A stretch of DNA of 64,000 nucleotides from JAEUHM01 sp964538625. GTDB taxonomy: Bacteria; Verrucomicrobiota; Verrucomicrobiia; Verrucomicrobiales; Verrucomicrobiaceae. The stretch lies in contig CAZIGH010000015.1 in the NCBI GenBank assembly GCA_964538625.1, positions 32,596-96,595 of the forward strand, written 5' to 3'. The position numbers were made by a program, and so were the translations under genes. Below the pieces are notes generated by a model. The model saw only the letters and a list, made by a program, of their open reading frames with translations. It was not told the origin of the DNA and made no database searches. This document shows, one piece after another, positions 26,407-35,173 of this stretch; the stretch's first letter is position 1; each line of letters begins with the position of its first letter.

Positions 26407-27320
26407 GGCGTGCAAAGTTTCATCAGTGCCTGGGCTGTGCGTGCAGCTCCCAGGCCATCCACGGAGGATAAGCACGCATTTGAGCACTCGCGCAAGTGGC
26501 TGTCATCCAGCGGTCTGAGTGTTTCGCCCAGATGGCCAAGCCATCGTCCACGACCTGCCGCCTCCCACTTCTCCGCCGGTACGATTTGGTTGTCTGCGAT
26601 GGTGATGATGAACGCGGGCACACCAAGGGTGGCGAGTTCATACAGCGTGGTTCCACCGGCGCAAATCGCCGCCCTGCACCGCGCCATGATCGAGGCGGGG
26701 GCAAAGTTGTCCAGAATGACCTCGCCGCCGCGAATCTCATGCCGTCGGGGATTCATGCTGGTGGTCAAGATGATGCGACGTCCGGGCCAGCCAGCTTCGT
26801 CCAGCAAGTCCAGTGCCGCGTTGACCGCACCGCGATCATCTCCACCACCGAAGGTGATCAGCACCTCCTCACGCTGATCCCAGGGCGGCATTCGCTCTCT
26901 CTCGTCAGCAAACTCCTCTGGCACGATGGCCATGCTCGGCTCATCGGCAGCACTGTGCAGCAGGTGACCATGAAAAGGCATGTCCAGCCCGGGATTGTAA
27001 AACTGCATCCACTTCAACCCCGCACTTAACAACGTCTGCTGATACAGCTCGGTTTGTCGGTAGTGATCCACCACTCCACACGTCAGACCGTGGCGCCGGC
27101 AGAAGTCAATCAGGTCCTCCGCGGTATCGTCCCACGGCAGCTCCTCCACCACGGCACCGGCAGGGAGACCGAGCGCCGCGGGCGTGACCCCACGCAGACG
27201 GAGCGCAAAGTAAGCCTCCGCTCCCAGCGCCTGTGCCGCCCGGGCCAACACTGCACACCTTCTCGCGTGCCCCAGGCCAATCTCCGGAGATGCGTCCAGG
27301 CGGAAAAACAATCGGTTCAT
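26397..27320 (-). CDS. pseG: UDP-2,4-diacetamido-2,4,6-trideoxy-beta-L-altropyranose hydrolase
   Basis: 307 residues with the GT-B-like PseG fold. N-terminal glycine loop RLDASPEIGLGHARRCAVLA carries the conserved His of the GxGHxxR motif. The C-terminal half contains VLITFGGGDDRGAVNAALDL, IILTTSMNPRR, and ARCRAAICAGGTTLYELATLG for UDP binding. The enzyme removes UDP before the PseI condensation. It overlaps pseC upstream by 4 bases and pseFH downstream by 10. Confidence 0.93.
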   Translation of the reverse strand: MNRLFFRLDASPEIGLGHARRCAVLARAAQALGAEAYFALRLRGVTPAALGLPAGAVVEELPWDDTAEDLIDFCRRHGLTCGVVDHYRQTELYQQTLLSAGLKWMQFYNPGLDMPFHGHLLHSAADEPSMAIVPEEFADERERMPPWDQREEVLITFGGGDDRGAVNAALDLLDEAGWPGRRIILTTSMNPRRHEIRGGEVILDNFAPASIMARCRAAICAGGTTLYELATLGVPAFIITIADNQIVPAEKWEAAGRGRWLGHLGETLRPLDDSHLRECSNACLSSVDGLGAARTAQALMKLCTPCQ

Positions 27321-28471
27321 GACAACTCACACCGAGACAGTGCATCGGCCACCCGGCTCACGTCCGCATCCGTCATGGCGGGAAAAAGTGGCAGCGTGAT
27401 CGCCTCTGCATAGTAGCGCTCAGCCTCCGGGCAGTGGCCGGCACGGAAGCCCAGTCTCTCGTAGTCGGGTTGCAAATGGACCGGGATGTAGTGGACGTTC
27501 ACGCCTATGCCCTGTGCGCGCAGGCTTTCAAACACGGCTCGCCGCTTTCCTGCATCCACCCGGATCATGTAGAGATGCCAGCCGCTGATGCCCCGCGTAT
27601 CGCGAGCCAGCGCCTTCACAGGCAGGCATGCCAGCTTCTCATCATAGAGATCTGCCAGCTCTCTCCGCCGCTTCGCAAACGACTCCAGGCGGCTCATTTG
27701 ACTGAGCCCCAGCGCCGCCTGCATGTCCGTCATGCGGTAGTTGTAGCCGAGTTCAATTTGCTGGTAGTACCACGGACCATGGGACTCGCCTCTCATGCGC
27801 TGCTCGTCTCTGGTGATGCCGTGCGTGCGAAACGCGGCTGTCCTCCAAGCAAGTTCATCATCGTTGGTGGTGATCATGCCTCCCTCGCCGGTGGTGATGA
27901 TTTTCACCGGATGAAAGCTGTGCGTCACCGCGTCAGACCAGCGGGCTTCTCCCACTCTCTGGTCAAGGTAGCTGCCTCCGAGAGCGTGAGCAGCGTCTTC
28001 CACAATCCTGAATCCATAACGCTGCCCCAGCGCGTGGATGCGCGGCATGTCGCAGCTCTGTCCGGCGAAGTGAACAGGCACGACCACTTTCGGCAGCAAG
28101 CCATTTTTTTCACTAGTGATGAGCTTGGCCTCCAGTGCTTCAGCGCTCATGTTCACCGTGCCAGGGTCCACGTCCACAAAGTCCACCTTCGCTCCGCAAT
28201 AGCGCGCGGAATTGGCCGAAGCTACGAACGTGATGGGCGAAGTCCACACCGAGTCGCCATGCCCTACACCCAGCGCTTTCATGGCCGCGTGCAGCACGGC
28301 GGTGCCATTGCTCATGGCTATCCCATGACGCGCTCCACACCACGAGGCCACCGCTTTCTCAAAGCGCGGCACTGCCGGTCCCTGAGTAAGAAAGTCGGAC
28401 CTCAGCACCTCTACGACGGCCTGAATGTCGTCCTCGCTGATGGACTGGCGACCGTAGGGCAGGTGGTTCAT
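27317..28471 (-). CDS. pseC: UDP-4-amino-4,6-dideoxy-N-acetyl-beta-L-altrosamine transaminase
   Basis: 384 residues, a DegT/DnrJ/EryC1-type PLP aminotransferase. It begins YGRQSISEDDIQAVVEVLRS, the usual PseC start. Motifs: GARHGIAMSNGTAVLHAAMK (phosphate binding), IVEDAAHALGGSYLDQ (pyridine Asp) and THSFHPVKIITTGEGGMITT with the Schiff-base Lys. FQ-like contacts to the UDP-sugar occur in YYQQIELGYNYRMTDMQAAL. It transfers an amino group to C4 of the PseB product. The gene overlaps both pseB and pseG by 4 bases. Confidence 0.95.
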   Translation of the reverse strand: MNHLPYGRQSISEDDIQAVVEVLRSDFLTQGPAVPRFEKAVASWCGARHGIAMSNGTAVLHAAMKALGVGHGDSVWTSPITFVASANSARYCGAKVDFVDVDPGTVNMSAEALEAKLITSEKNGLLPKVVVPVHFAGQSCDMPRIHALGQRYGFRIVEDAAHALGGSYLDQRVGEARWSDAVTHSFHPVKIITTGEGGMITTNDDELAWRTAAFRTHGITRDEQRMRGESHGPWYYQQIELGYNYRMTDMQAALGLSQMSRLESFAKRRRELADLYDEKLACLPVKALARDTRGISGWHLYMIRVDAGKRRAVFESLRAQGIGVNVHYIPVHLQPDYERLGFRAGHCPEAERYYAEAITLPLFPAMTDADVSRVADALSRCELS

Positions 28472-29478
28472 TCGACGCTGAAATCTGGGTCAAGATGCTC
28501 GCGAATCAGCGCACGGATCTGGTCCACGGTGAGGAAGTCCGGATTGGTTCCCGAGTTATAACAGAAGTCTGCTGGGAGCGGAGTGGCACCCTTCGCCTTG
28601 TAATGCTCCCAGATGCGGTTCATGCCCGGAGGCAGGATGCAGTAGTTCCTGCCTGCATCCACGGAGCAGAGAGCATCCGCACTGGAGATCATCTCTTCGT
28701 GAATCTTCTCTCCCGGTCGAATGCCTACCACAGGATGCTCACACTTCGGCCCTATGGCGGTCGCCAAGTCGGTGATTCGGTAGGATGGGATCTTTGGCAC
28801 CAGAATTTCTCCACCGTAAGCGTTTTCCATAGCATCCAGCACCATGGCCACCCCCTCCTCCAGCGTGATGTTGAAGCGCGTCATGCCTTCATGCGTGATG
28901 GGAAGCACGCCTGTCTTCCTCCGCTCCATGAAGAACGGAATGACCGAACCGCGAGACCCCATCACGTTGCCATACCGGACCACCGAAAAGCGGATGTCAT
29001 GGCTACCCCGGATGCCATTGGCGGCGATGAAAAGTTTGTCCGAACACAGCTTGGTTGCGCCGTAAAGATTGATGGGTGAGCAGGCCTTATCCGTGGACAG
29101 CGCCACCACCCGCTTCACTCCGCGGTCGATGCACGCCTCGATGAGGTTCTCCGCTCCCAGCACGTTGGTTTTCACGAACTCCATGGGGTTGTATTCCGCA
29201 GCAGGCACCTGCTTTAGTGCCGCCGCATGAACCACGGTGTCGATACCCTCCAGTGCTCGCATGAGGCGGGACTGGTCCCGGACATCCCCCAGGAAGTAAC
29301 GGATGCCGGGATACCGGCTCTTGGGAAACACCTGCTCCATCTCGAACTGCTTCAGCTCATCGCGCGAATAAATCACCAGTCTCTCTACGGCAGGGTTCTG
29401 GCGCAGCACGGTCTCGACGAACTTTTTGCCGAAGGAACCTGTGCCGCCAGTTAAAAGGATACGCTTGGAACTGATCAT
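28468..29478 (-). CDS. pseB: UDP-N-acetylglucosamine 4,6-dehydratase (inverting)
   Basis: 336 residues from the ATG at 29478. A longer frame begins at 29511 but adds residues without homology. The SDR nucleotide loop is ILLTGGTGSFGKKFVETVL. The PseB-type active site has ALSTDKACSPINLYGATKLC, where the usual SDR Ser/Tyr/Lys arrangement is replaced by the Asp-Lys and Tyr-x3-Lys pair of 4,6-dehydratases. YSRDELKQFEM is a PseB signature. It makes the 4-keto-L-altro intermediate and is the first gene of the island. The 99-base gap to plsY must hold divergent promoters, but I could not place a convincing -35/-10 pair. Confidence 0.95.
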   Translation of the reverse strand: MISSKRILLTGGTGSFGKKFVETVLRQNPAVERLVIYSRDELKQFEMEQVFPKSRYPGIRYFLGDVRDQSRLMRALEGIDTVVHAAALKQVPAAEYNPMEFVKTNVLGAENLIEACIDRGVKRVVALSTDKACSPINLYGATKLCSDKLFIAANGIRGSHDIRFSVVRYGNVMGSRGSVIPFFMERRKTGVLPITHEGMTRFNITLEEGVAMVLDAMENAYGGEILVPKIPSYRITDLATAIGPKCEHPVVGIRPGEKIHEEMISSADALCSVDAGRNYCILPPGMNRIWEHYKAKGATPLPADFCYNSGTNPDFLTVDQIRALIREHLDPDFSVE

Positions 29479-29577
29479 GAAGGACGTGGCTTTTGACCCA
29501 GAACAGGGCAAGAATCAACCGCTTTCCACCTGTGGTCGGGCTTGCACTGGCAGGGTCGCTTGCGTTACAGGAGCCTC

Positions 29578-30237
29578 ATGAATGGAGACTTCAACTGGGG
29601 CGCAGTGCTGAGCGCCATGCTGGCGCTTGCTGCGGCGGGTTACGTCATCGGTGCCACACCGTTTGGCTACCTCATCGCCCGGCTCAAGGGCATCGACATT
29701 CGGGAAGTGGGCAGCAAAAACATCGGGGCCACGAATGTCTGGCGGAATCTCGGTGCGGCCTACGGGCTGCCGGTTTTCATCCTTGATGCTCTGAAGGGCT
29801 GGCTACCGGCGTGGGGAGCGGTGACCCTTTTGACTGATCCAGAGGTGGCCACCGTGGGCGGCATGATCGCCGGCATGGCGGCGGTGCTGGGGCACAACTT
29901 CACCTTCTGGCTGAACGGTCGCGGCGGAAAAGGTGTGGCCACCTCAGCCGGTGTCCTGCTAGGGCTTGCGCCGCTCTCCGTAGGCATCGCGGCGCTGGTG
30001 TGGGCTGTGCTGTTTTTCGGGTTTCGTTACTCTTCTCTGGCATCGCTGGGGGCAGCTCTCGCCGTGCCTGTCAGCATGGCGGTACTCATGGCAAAGGCGG
30101 GTGTATGGAACTTCGCTCTGCTCGGCTTCGGCATTGTGCTCTGTGTGCTGACCTTTCTCCGGCACAAGGCCAACATCTCACGCCTGCTCGCCGGCACAGA
30201 ACTCAAGGTGGGTGCCAAAAAGGAGGGCGGAGCATGA
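29578..30237 (+). CDS. plsY: Acyl-phosphate glycerol-3-phosphate acyltransferase
   Basis: 219 residues, five or so hydrophobic helices. PlsY motifs are present: GATPFGYLIARLKGIDIREVGSKNIGATNVWR split over the first loop, LGHNFTFWLNGRGGKGVATSAGV in the second, and FRYSSLASL plus RHKANISRLLAGTE near the end. It acylates glycerol 3-phosphate in phospholipid synthesis. The start is set by AGGAG six bases upstream; a frame opening 36 bases earlier is less likely. It overlaps gpsA by 4 bases. Confidence 0.94.
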   Translation: MNGDFNWGAVLSAMLALAAAGYVIGATPFGYLIARLKGIDIREVGSKNIGATNVWRNLGAAYGLPVFILDALKGWLPAWGAVTLLTDPEVATVGGMIAGMAAVLGHNFTFWLNGRGGKGVATSAGVLLGLAPLSVGIAALVWAVLFFGFRYSSLASLGAALAVPVSMAVLMAKAGVWNFALLGFGIVLCVLTFLRHKANISRLLAGTELKVGAKKEGGA

Positions 30238-31238
30238 ACATCCAACGTGTCATCATCCTGGGTGCCGGGAGCTGGGGTACTGCTCTCGCCTGCCTGATGG
30301 CGGAGCGTGGAATGAACGTCCAGTTCTGGGGCAGAGATGAGTCTCTCATGTCCGCCATGCAGACCAGCCGGGTCAATGAACGCTATCTCCCGGGCATCAC
30401 TCTGCCGCCGGGCATACGGATGAGCTCCGATCTCGCGGCTCTGGAGCCAGCCGATGTGTCGCTCATTGTGGTCCCGTCAAAGGGGTTCTCCCAGACGCTC
30501 CTGGCCGCAGCGGCATCCGGTGATCCGGCACGCTTTGGCACGCTTGTCTCATGCACCAAAGGCGTGGAACTGAACTCCGGCCTGAGAATGAGCCAGTTAA
30601 TGCAGCGCTCGTTTCCGAGTGCCCAGGTAGCCGCGCTCTCCGGGCCCAACCACGCCGAGGAGGTGGTGAAGTGTCTCCCCACAGCAGCAGTGGTAGCCTG
30701 CGCCTCGGAATCCGTGGGTTTGGAACTTCAGTCCCTCTTCACCCTGCCGTGGTTCCGGAGCTACCGCACCACGGACATCACCGGTGTGGAATGGGCCGGA
30801 GCTCTGAAGAACGTCTATGCCATCGCCTCCGGCATCGCAGAAGGTCTCAAGCTGGGGGACAATGCAGTGGCCGCTCTGGTGACTCGTGCCCTGGCGGAAA
30901 TGGCTCGCTTTGGCACCGCTCAGGGCGGCAGCACGGAGACTTTTTACGGCCTCAGCGGCGTGGGAGATCTGGTGGCCACATGCTTCAGCCCGCACAGCCG
31001 AAATCATCGTGTGGGGCTGGCACTTGGCCGGGGTGAAAAACTCTCAGACATCACTGCCCGCAGCAGCATGGTGGCCGAGGGCGTAGGTAACACACTCAGC
31101 CTTTACCAATGTGCCCGCCAAGTGAGTGCGCGCACTCCCCTGCTGGACGCCGTCCACGCGGTGCTCTACCAGGAGCGCGATCCGCGTGAGGTTCTACGTG
31201 AACTCTTTGCCCGGGATGCCAAGCGTGAAAACGAGTGA
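30234..31238 (+). CDS. gpsA: Glycerol-3-phosphate dehydrogenase [NAD(P)+]
   Basis: 334 residues. N-terminal NAD-binding loop VIILGAGSWGTALACLMAER. C-terminal catalytic region WAGALKNVYAIASGIAEGLK with the active-site Lys, then FYGLSGVGDLVATCFSPHSRN and VAEGVGNTLSLYQCA. It makes the glycerol 3-phosphate that plsY acylates, and the two genes overlap by 4 bases with AGGAGG-like sequence just upstream of the start. It ends 6 bases before the convergent DUF1475 gene, with no terminator visible. Confidence 0.95.
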   Translation: MNIQRVIILGAGSWGTALACLMAERGMNVQFWGRDESLMSAMQTSRVNERYLPGITLPPGIRMSSDLAALEPADVSLIVVPSKGFSQTLLAAAASGDPARFGTLVSCTKGVELNSGLRMSQLMQRSFPSAQVAALSGPNHAEEVVKCLPTAAVVACASESVGLELQSLFTLPWFRSYRTTDITGVEWAGALKNVYAIASGIAEGLKLGDNAVAALVTRALAEMARFGTAQGGSTETFYGLSGVGDLVATCFSPHSRNHRVGLALGRGEKLSDITARSSMVAEGVGNTLSLYQCARQVSARTPLLDAVHAVLYQERDPREVLRELFARDAKRENE

Positions 31239-31244
31239 CCTTCC

Positions 31245-31580
31245 TCAGCGCGCCGGCCGCATCAGCACGTCCGTCATCGTGGCAGAGGTGGGCAGCCGGA
31301 AGACAATCCACAGCATGTACACCGCCATGGCGATGTTCCCCAGCAGCACCACCAGCACAAACCATACGATCCGTCGCAGCACCGTGCGCTCACGCCACGC
31401 CAGCCAGAGATAAAAAGTGAAGAACCCCCAGTACGCGTCGAACAGGGTGGCGATGAACCACGGGTGACCTATCACGTCCCCGGGGATACTCCACAGCGCC
31501 ACATGAGTGCTCGCCCAGCTCGTCACCGCCAGCATGGAGACCAGCACCACGATGAAAAAGAAGCGCAGAAAGACGATCAT
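31245..31580 (-). CDS. Small membrane protein, DUF1475-like
   Basis: 111 residues with three hydrophobic helices (IVFLRFFFIVVLVSMLAVTS, a central one in FDAYWGFFTFYLWLAWRE, and IVWFVLVVLLGNIAMAVYML). The central aromatic/charged motif is typical of DUF1475 proteins, which often sit beside cyclopropane-synthase-like genes. Function is unknown. It overlaps the methyltransferase gene upstream by 4 bases and is the last gene of this set. Confidence 0.75.
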   Translation of the reverse strand: MIVFLRFFFIVVLVSMLAVTSWASTHVALWSIPGDVIGHPWFIATLFDAYWGFFTFYLWLAWRERTVLRRIVWFVLVVLLGNIAMAVYMLWIVFRLPTSATMTDVLMRPAR

Positions 31581-32869
31581 GACGAAACACCGTCTTCCCG
31601 GTGAAGCGAAAGGTTGCCGGGCTTGGTATAGACAGCCTGGATCACGCTGATGTTCCGCGTGGCGAAAGCCGCCTCACAGTATTTCAGATAGTAGTTCCAC
31701 TTGCGAATGAAGCGCTCGCTGTAGCCCAGCGCACGCACTTCAGGCAGCTTCGCATTGAAGTTCCCATGCCACTCACGCAGCGTACGCGCATAACCGGCAC
31801 CCATGTCATCCATGCCATGGAGGAAGAGCTGGCCCACCTTCTGAATGGCCTCATTGATGCGGGAGACGGACAGCAGCAGCGACCCTGGGAAGATGTGCTT
31901 CTGAATCCAGTCCGTACCGGTCTTCAGGTCTTCGTAGGAGTAGTCTGGCACGGTAATGACCTGAAAGGCCAGCATTCCCCCGGGCTTCAGCAGCTTCGTA
32001 CACTGGCCGAAGTACGTCTCCAGATACTTGTCACCCACGGCCTCGAGCATTTCGATGCTCGCTATCTTGTCAAACCGACCCTCCACCTTGCGGTAGTCCA
32101 CCAGCTTGATCTCGATGCGGTCGCTCAAGCCCGCCTGCTTCACACGCAGAGTTGCCTCATCGAACTGTGCTTGCGAGATCGTGATGCCGGTCACTCGGCA
32201 GCCATGGGTGCGGGCAGCGTGGATGCTGAAGCCACCCCAGCCACAGCCTATCTCCAGCACATGGTCTTTGGCGGTGAGCCGCAGCTTCTGACACAGCGCC
32301 TCGTATTTGGCCACCTGTGCCTCCTCCAGTGTCTGCTCCGCGTGCGTGAACCGTGCCGCAGAGTAAGTCATGGTGGGGTCCAGCCACAGCCTGTAAAAGT
32401 CATTCCCCAGATCGTAGTGCTCCGAGATGTTTCTTCGGCTTGTCTTCAGGCTGTTGGGCCGCAGCAGATGGCCCACGCGATTCACGAACTTCAGCAGGCC
32501 CACGCCGGGTATGCGCTGGGATGAGCCTCTCATCTGCTCGTTCGCGGCGATGTTGAGGATGAACCACTCCAGCACGGCACGAATGTCATCCGTCTCCCAG
32601 TCACCATCCACGTACGCCTCACCAAGTCCTATGCCGCCAAAGAGCGCGCACTTGCGAAAGAAGTCCGCCCTCTTCACCCGCATCATGGCAGCCGGTGACA
32701 GATCGCCGTTCCCGTACGTCGTCACCGTGCCGTCTGGAAGTTCCATGTGCAGATGCCCAAGTTCCATTTTGGACAGAGCCCTGTGCACCAGCATCCGATA
32801 CAAAGGATGGCTCTGCACGGGAGCTGTTTGCGCCTGCTGATCTTCGACTGAGAGCGGAATGGTGTTCAT
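31577..32869 (-). CDS. Cyclopropane-fatty-acyl-phospholipid synthase-like methyltransferase
   Basis: 430 residues. The N-terminal lipid-binding part holds LGEAYVDGDWETDDIRAVLE. The catalytic domain starts with NISEHYDLGNDFYRLWLDPTMTYS in two pieces, followed by the SAM loop DHVLEIGCGWGGFSIHAART and FDKIASIEMLEAVGDKYLETY. These are hallmark Cfa motifs. In the common cluster with an FAD oxidoreductase and a DUF1365 protein this family probably modifies unsaturated acyl chains of membrane lipids. Whether it makes cyclopropane, methyl or furan products cannot be told. It is coupled by 4-base overlaps to both neighbours. Confidence 0.88.
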   Translation of the reverse strand: MNTIPLSVEDQQAQTAPVQSHPLYRMLVHRALSKMELGHLHMELPDGTVTTYGNGDLSPAAMMRVKRADFFRKCALFGGIGLGEAYVDGDWETDDIRAVLEWFILNIAANEQMRGSSQRIPGVGLLKFVNRVGHLLRPNSLKTSRRNISEHYDLGNDFYRLWLDPTMTYSAARFTHAEQTLEEAQVAKYEALCQKLRLTAKDHVLEIGCGWGGFSIHAARTHGCRVTGITISQAQFDEATLRVKQAGLSDRIEIKLVDYRKVEGRFDKIASIEMLEAVGDKYLETYFGQCTKLLKPGGMLAFQVITVPDYSYEDLKTGTDWIQKHIFPGSLLLSVSRINEAIQKVGQLFLHGMDDMGAGYARTLREWHGNFNAKLPEVRALGYSERFIRKWNYYLKYCEAAFATRNISVIQAVYTKPGNLSLHREDGVSS

Positions 32870-33678
32870 GGTTTTACGTCAGAGGTGAGTGAAGAATGGG
32901 GACGGTAAAGATGGAGTTGAAGATGGGGATTGGCCGCTTTTCGATGGAAGGGCACGCGTTTCACCCACAGCTTAAGCGCCTGCCAGTGGATGCGTAGGAT
33001 GACGCCCAGAGTCATCATCGGAAACCGCACCGCGTTGCGCAGGAGGTGCCAGTCCGTCAGTTCGCGGCGTTCTCCATGGATCCAGCTCACCAGAGTGGTG
33101 CGTCCGCCCTCCACGTCGTCTATGTGAATGCGCAGCTTCTCGCCAGGCTCCGGAATGCGGAAGTGAAAACAAGTCTCCAGCGAGCTAAAAGGTGAGACGT
33201 AGAAGTGCTTTGGAGCCGTCAACTCAAAGAGACCATCCGCGTTCGCTGACCGCAGCAGATAGGGCTTCATCTCCAGGAAAGTGTTGGTCACCTGGGCCAC
33301 CACGTGCAGCGGCTTGCCCCCTGGCCCATATATGAAAAAGAAACACACCGGATTGAAAAGATAACCCAGCACTGCCGGCAGCGTCACCAGCCTCACTCTG
33401 GCATCCTGAGGCACCTCGCAGCCCTGCTCCCTCACCCAGCGCAACAGATTCGACTTCGCATCCAGCTCACCAAGGTCCAGATGATCTCGATCCCGAAAAG
33501 CATACAGATTGAACGCATTCCAGCTAAACCAGCGCAGGCCGCTCGCCAACGCGGGAAGCTCATCCAGGTCAAGGTCCAAAAAAAACAGTCGGTAACGAAA
33601 TCCATGCCGCTTCGGTGACAGGCGCAAATGCACGACTTCGCAGTCATAAATGCAGGAGCGCCAGGAGGTGGATTTCAT
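32866..33678 (-). CDS. DUF1365-family protein
   Basis: 270 residues. The family pattern is clear: SCIYDCEVVHLRLSPKRHGF at the start, FRYRLFFLDLDLDELP, YLFNPVCFFFIYGPGGKPLH and KHFYVSPFSSLETCFHFRIP. These proteins are nearly always encoded between an FAD-dependent oxidoreductase and a cyclopropane-synthase-like methyltransferase, as here, and are presumed to take part in the same lipid modification; the biochemical activity is unknown. The start is 85 bases from the stop of the FAD gene, so the set may have a second promoter. Confidence 0.85.
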   Translation of the reverse strand: MKSTSWRSCIYDCEVVHLRLSPKRHGFRYRLFFLDLDLDELPALASGLRWFSWNAFNLYAFRDRDHLDLGELDAKSNLLRWVREQGCEVPQDARVRLVTLPAVLGYLFNPVCFFFIYGPGGKPLHVVAQVTNTFLEMKPYLLRSANADGLFELTAPKHFYVSPFSSLETCFHFRIPEPGEKLRIHIDDVEGGRTTLVSWIHGERRELTDWHLLRNAVRFPMMTLGVILRIHWQALKLWVKRVPFHRKAANPHLQLHLYRPHSSLTSDVKP

Positions 33679-33763
33679 GTGGGAACGACGTGGAGTAACG
33701 AGACAGCGCGGCCAACGGATGCCGCCGGTTTAAGAAGTACTCGGCAGCGCGAATGTTTTGGAT

Positions 33764-35029
33764 TCAACTGGATGCCCGACTCCACGGATCGCGTCCCAGC
33801 ACCGCTTCACAGAGCTTGTAAGCTGAGAGCAGTCCGTCTTCATGAAATCCATAGCGAGTCCACGCACCGCAGAACCAGGTGCGCGCCCCCGGATCATTCA
33901 GCCTCGTCACCTTGTCCTGAGCAGCGATGGCCTTCAGGTCAAAGAGCGGGTGCTCATAGTCGATCTCGCGCAGCGTTGTCTCAGATGGCAGCCCAGCGTT
34001 GAGGCTCACGAAGTAGTTCCGCCGGTCAGACACCCCCTGAAGCGCGTTCATCCAGTAGTGCGTGGTGGTCTTGCCTTCGTCATTGCGGTAGTTCCATGCG
34101 GCCCAGCAGCGTTTCAGGTCGGGCATCACCTTGGCATCTGTATGCACCTGTGTGTGATTGGCCTGGTACTTGAAAGCCGAGAGCACCTCTTCTTCCAGCG
34201 CTGTCGCATCCTCCAGCAGACGGAGACTTTGGTCCGCATGGGAAGCAAGGATGACGCGATCAAAGACCTGCGTACCGAAGCGTTCTGTGGTGATCTCAAC
34301 TGTCTGCCCCACACGCCGCACGTTCCGTACCGGCGTATTGAGATGAATGCGCTCAGCGAAGGGCGGGATAAGCCGCTTCACATACTCGCGGGAGCCACCG
34401 TCCACCGTTCGCCACTGGTGCTGCGTGTGCAGCCCCAGGAAACCATGATTGTGCCAGAAGCGCAGCAGCGTCACCGCAGGGAAGTCCAGCATCCGATCTG
34501 GCGGAGAAGACCACACCGCTCCAGCCATGGGGATTAAGTAACGCTCCAAGAAGGCCCGTCCGTAGCCCCGCGCTTCCACATACTCACGGAGATTCATGGT
34601 ATGCCAGCGCGGCTCATCCAGCGCCGCCACGGCCTCTTTGTTAAAGCGGTTAAGCTGAAGTAGAAAGCGCCAGTGGTCCAGATTAAGAAGGTTTTTCCGC
34701 TGAGCGAAGAGGGTGTTCAGCCCGGCCCCATTCCACTCGATGCCGCTCGGACCGTGATGCACACTGAAAGACATCACCGTCTCCTTGGTAGGCACGTTCA
34801 ACTCTTTGAAAAGGCGTGTCAGCAGCGGGTAAGTCACTTCATTGTAAACCATGAAGCCCGTGTCCATGACCACCTCCCGCTCTTCTTCCTGCACGGTGAT
34901 GGTGTTCGTGTGCCCACCCACATGCGCCCCGGCTTCAAAAAGAGTGATATCATAATCGTGCTGCAAAAAATGCGCACAGCCCAGGCCGGAAATGCCTGAG
35001 CCAACAATAGCGAGCCGGGGACGAATCAT
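33764..35029 (-). CDS. FAD-dependent amine oxidase/desaturase-like oxidoreductase
   Basis: 421 residues. The dinucleotide-binding loop is RLAIVGSGISGLGCAHFLQ, followed by ITLFEAGAHVGGHTNTITV and MDTGFMVYNEVTYPLLTRLF, the second signature of this group (COG2907-like). The C-terminal FAD contact is ARTWFCGAWTRYGFHEDGLLS. It is the first gene of the lipid-modification set. It may oxidise or desaturate an acyl or carotenoid-like lipid before methyl transfer; that step is inferred from gene association only. Confidence 0.85.
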   Translation of the reverse strand: MIRPRLAIVGSGISGLGCAHFLQHDYDITLFEAGAHVGGHTNTITVQEEEREVVMDTGFMVYNEVTYPLLTRLFKELNVPTKETVMSFSVHHGPSGIEWNGAGLNTLFAQRKNLLNLDHWRFLLQLNRFNKEAVAALDEPRWHTMNLREYVEARGYGRAFLERYLIPMAGAVWSSPPDRMLDFPAVTLLRFWHNHGFLGLHTQHQWRTVDGGSREYVKRLIPPFAERIHLNTPVRNVRRVGQTVEITTERFGTQVFDRVILASHADQSLRLLEDATALEEEVLSAFKYQANHTQVHTDAKVMPDLKRCWAAWNYRNDEGKTTTHYWMNALQGVSDRRNYFVSLNAGLPSETTLREIDYEHPLFDLKAIAAQDKVTRLNDPGARTWFCGAWTRYGFHEDGLLSAYKLCEAVLGRDPWSRASS

Positions 35030-35173
35030 GAGTGAAGAAGCCCATGTAGTTCGCCCGCCGATCCGCCGTGGATGTCAGGAAAATGGAAAAACTCGGCGTG
35101 TCCCAGTGTAAAAAGGCTGGCAGATCGTGATCCGCGTCGCCACAATGGCGTAATAGCTGGTCCTGCTTGCCTC

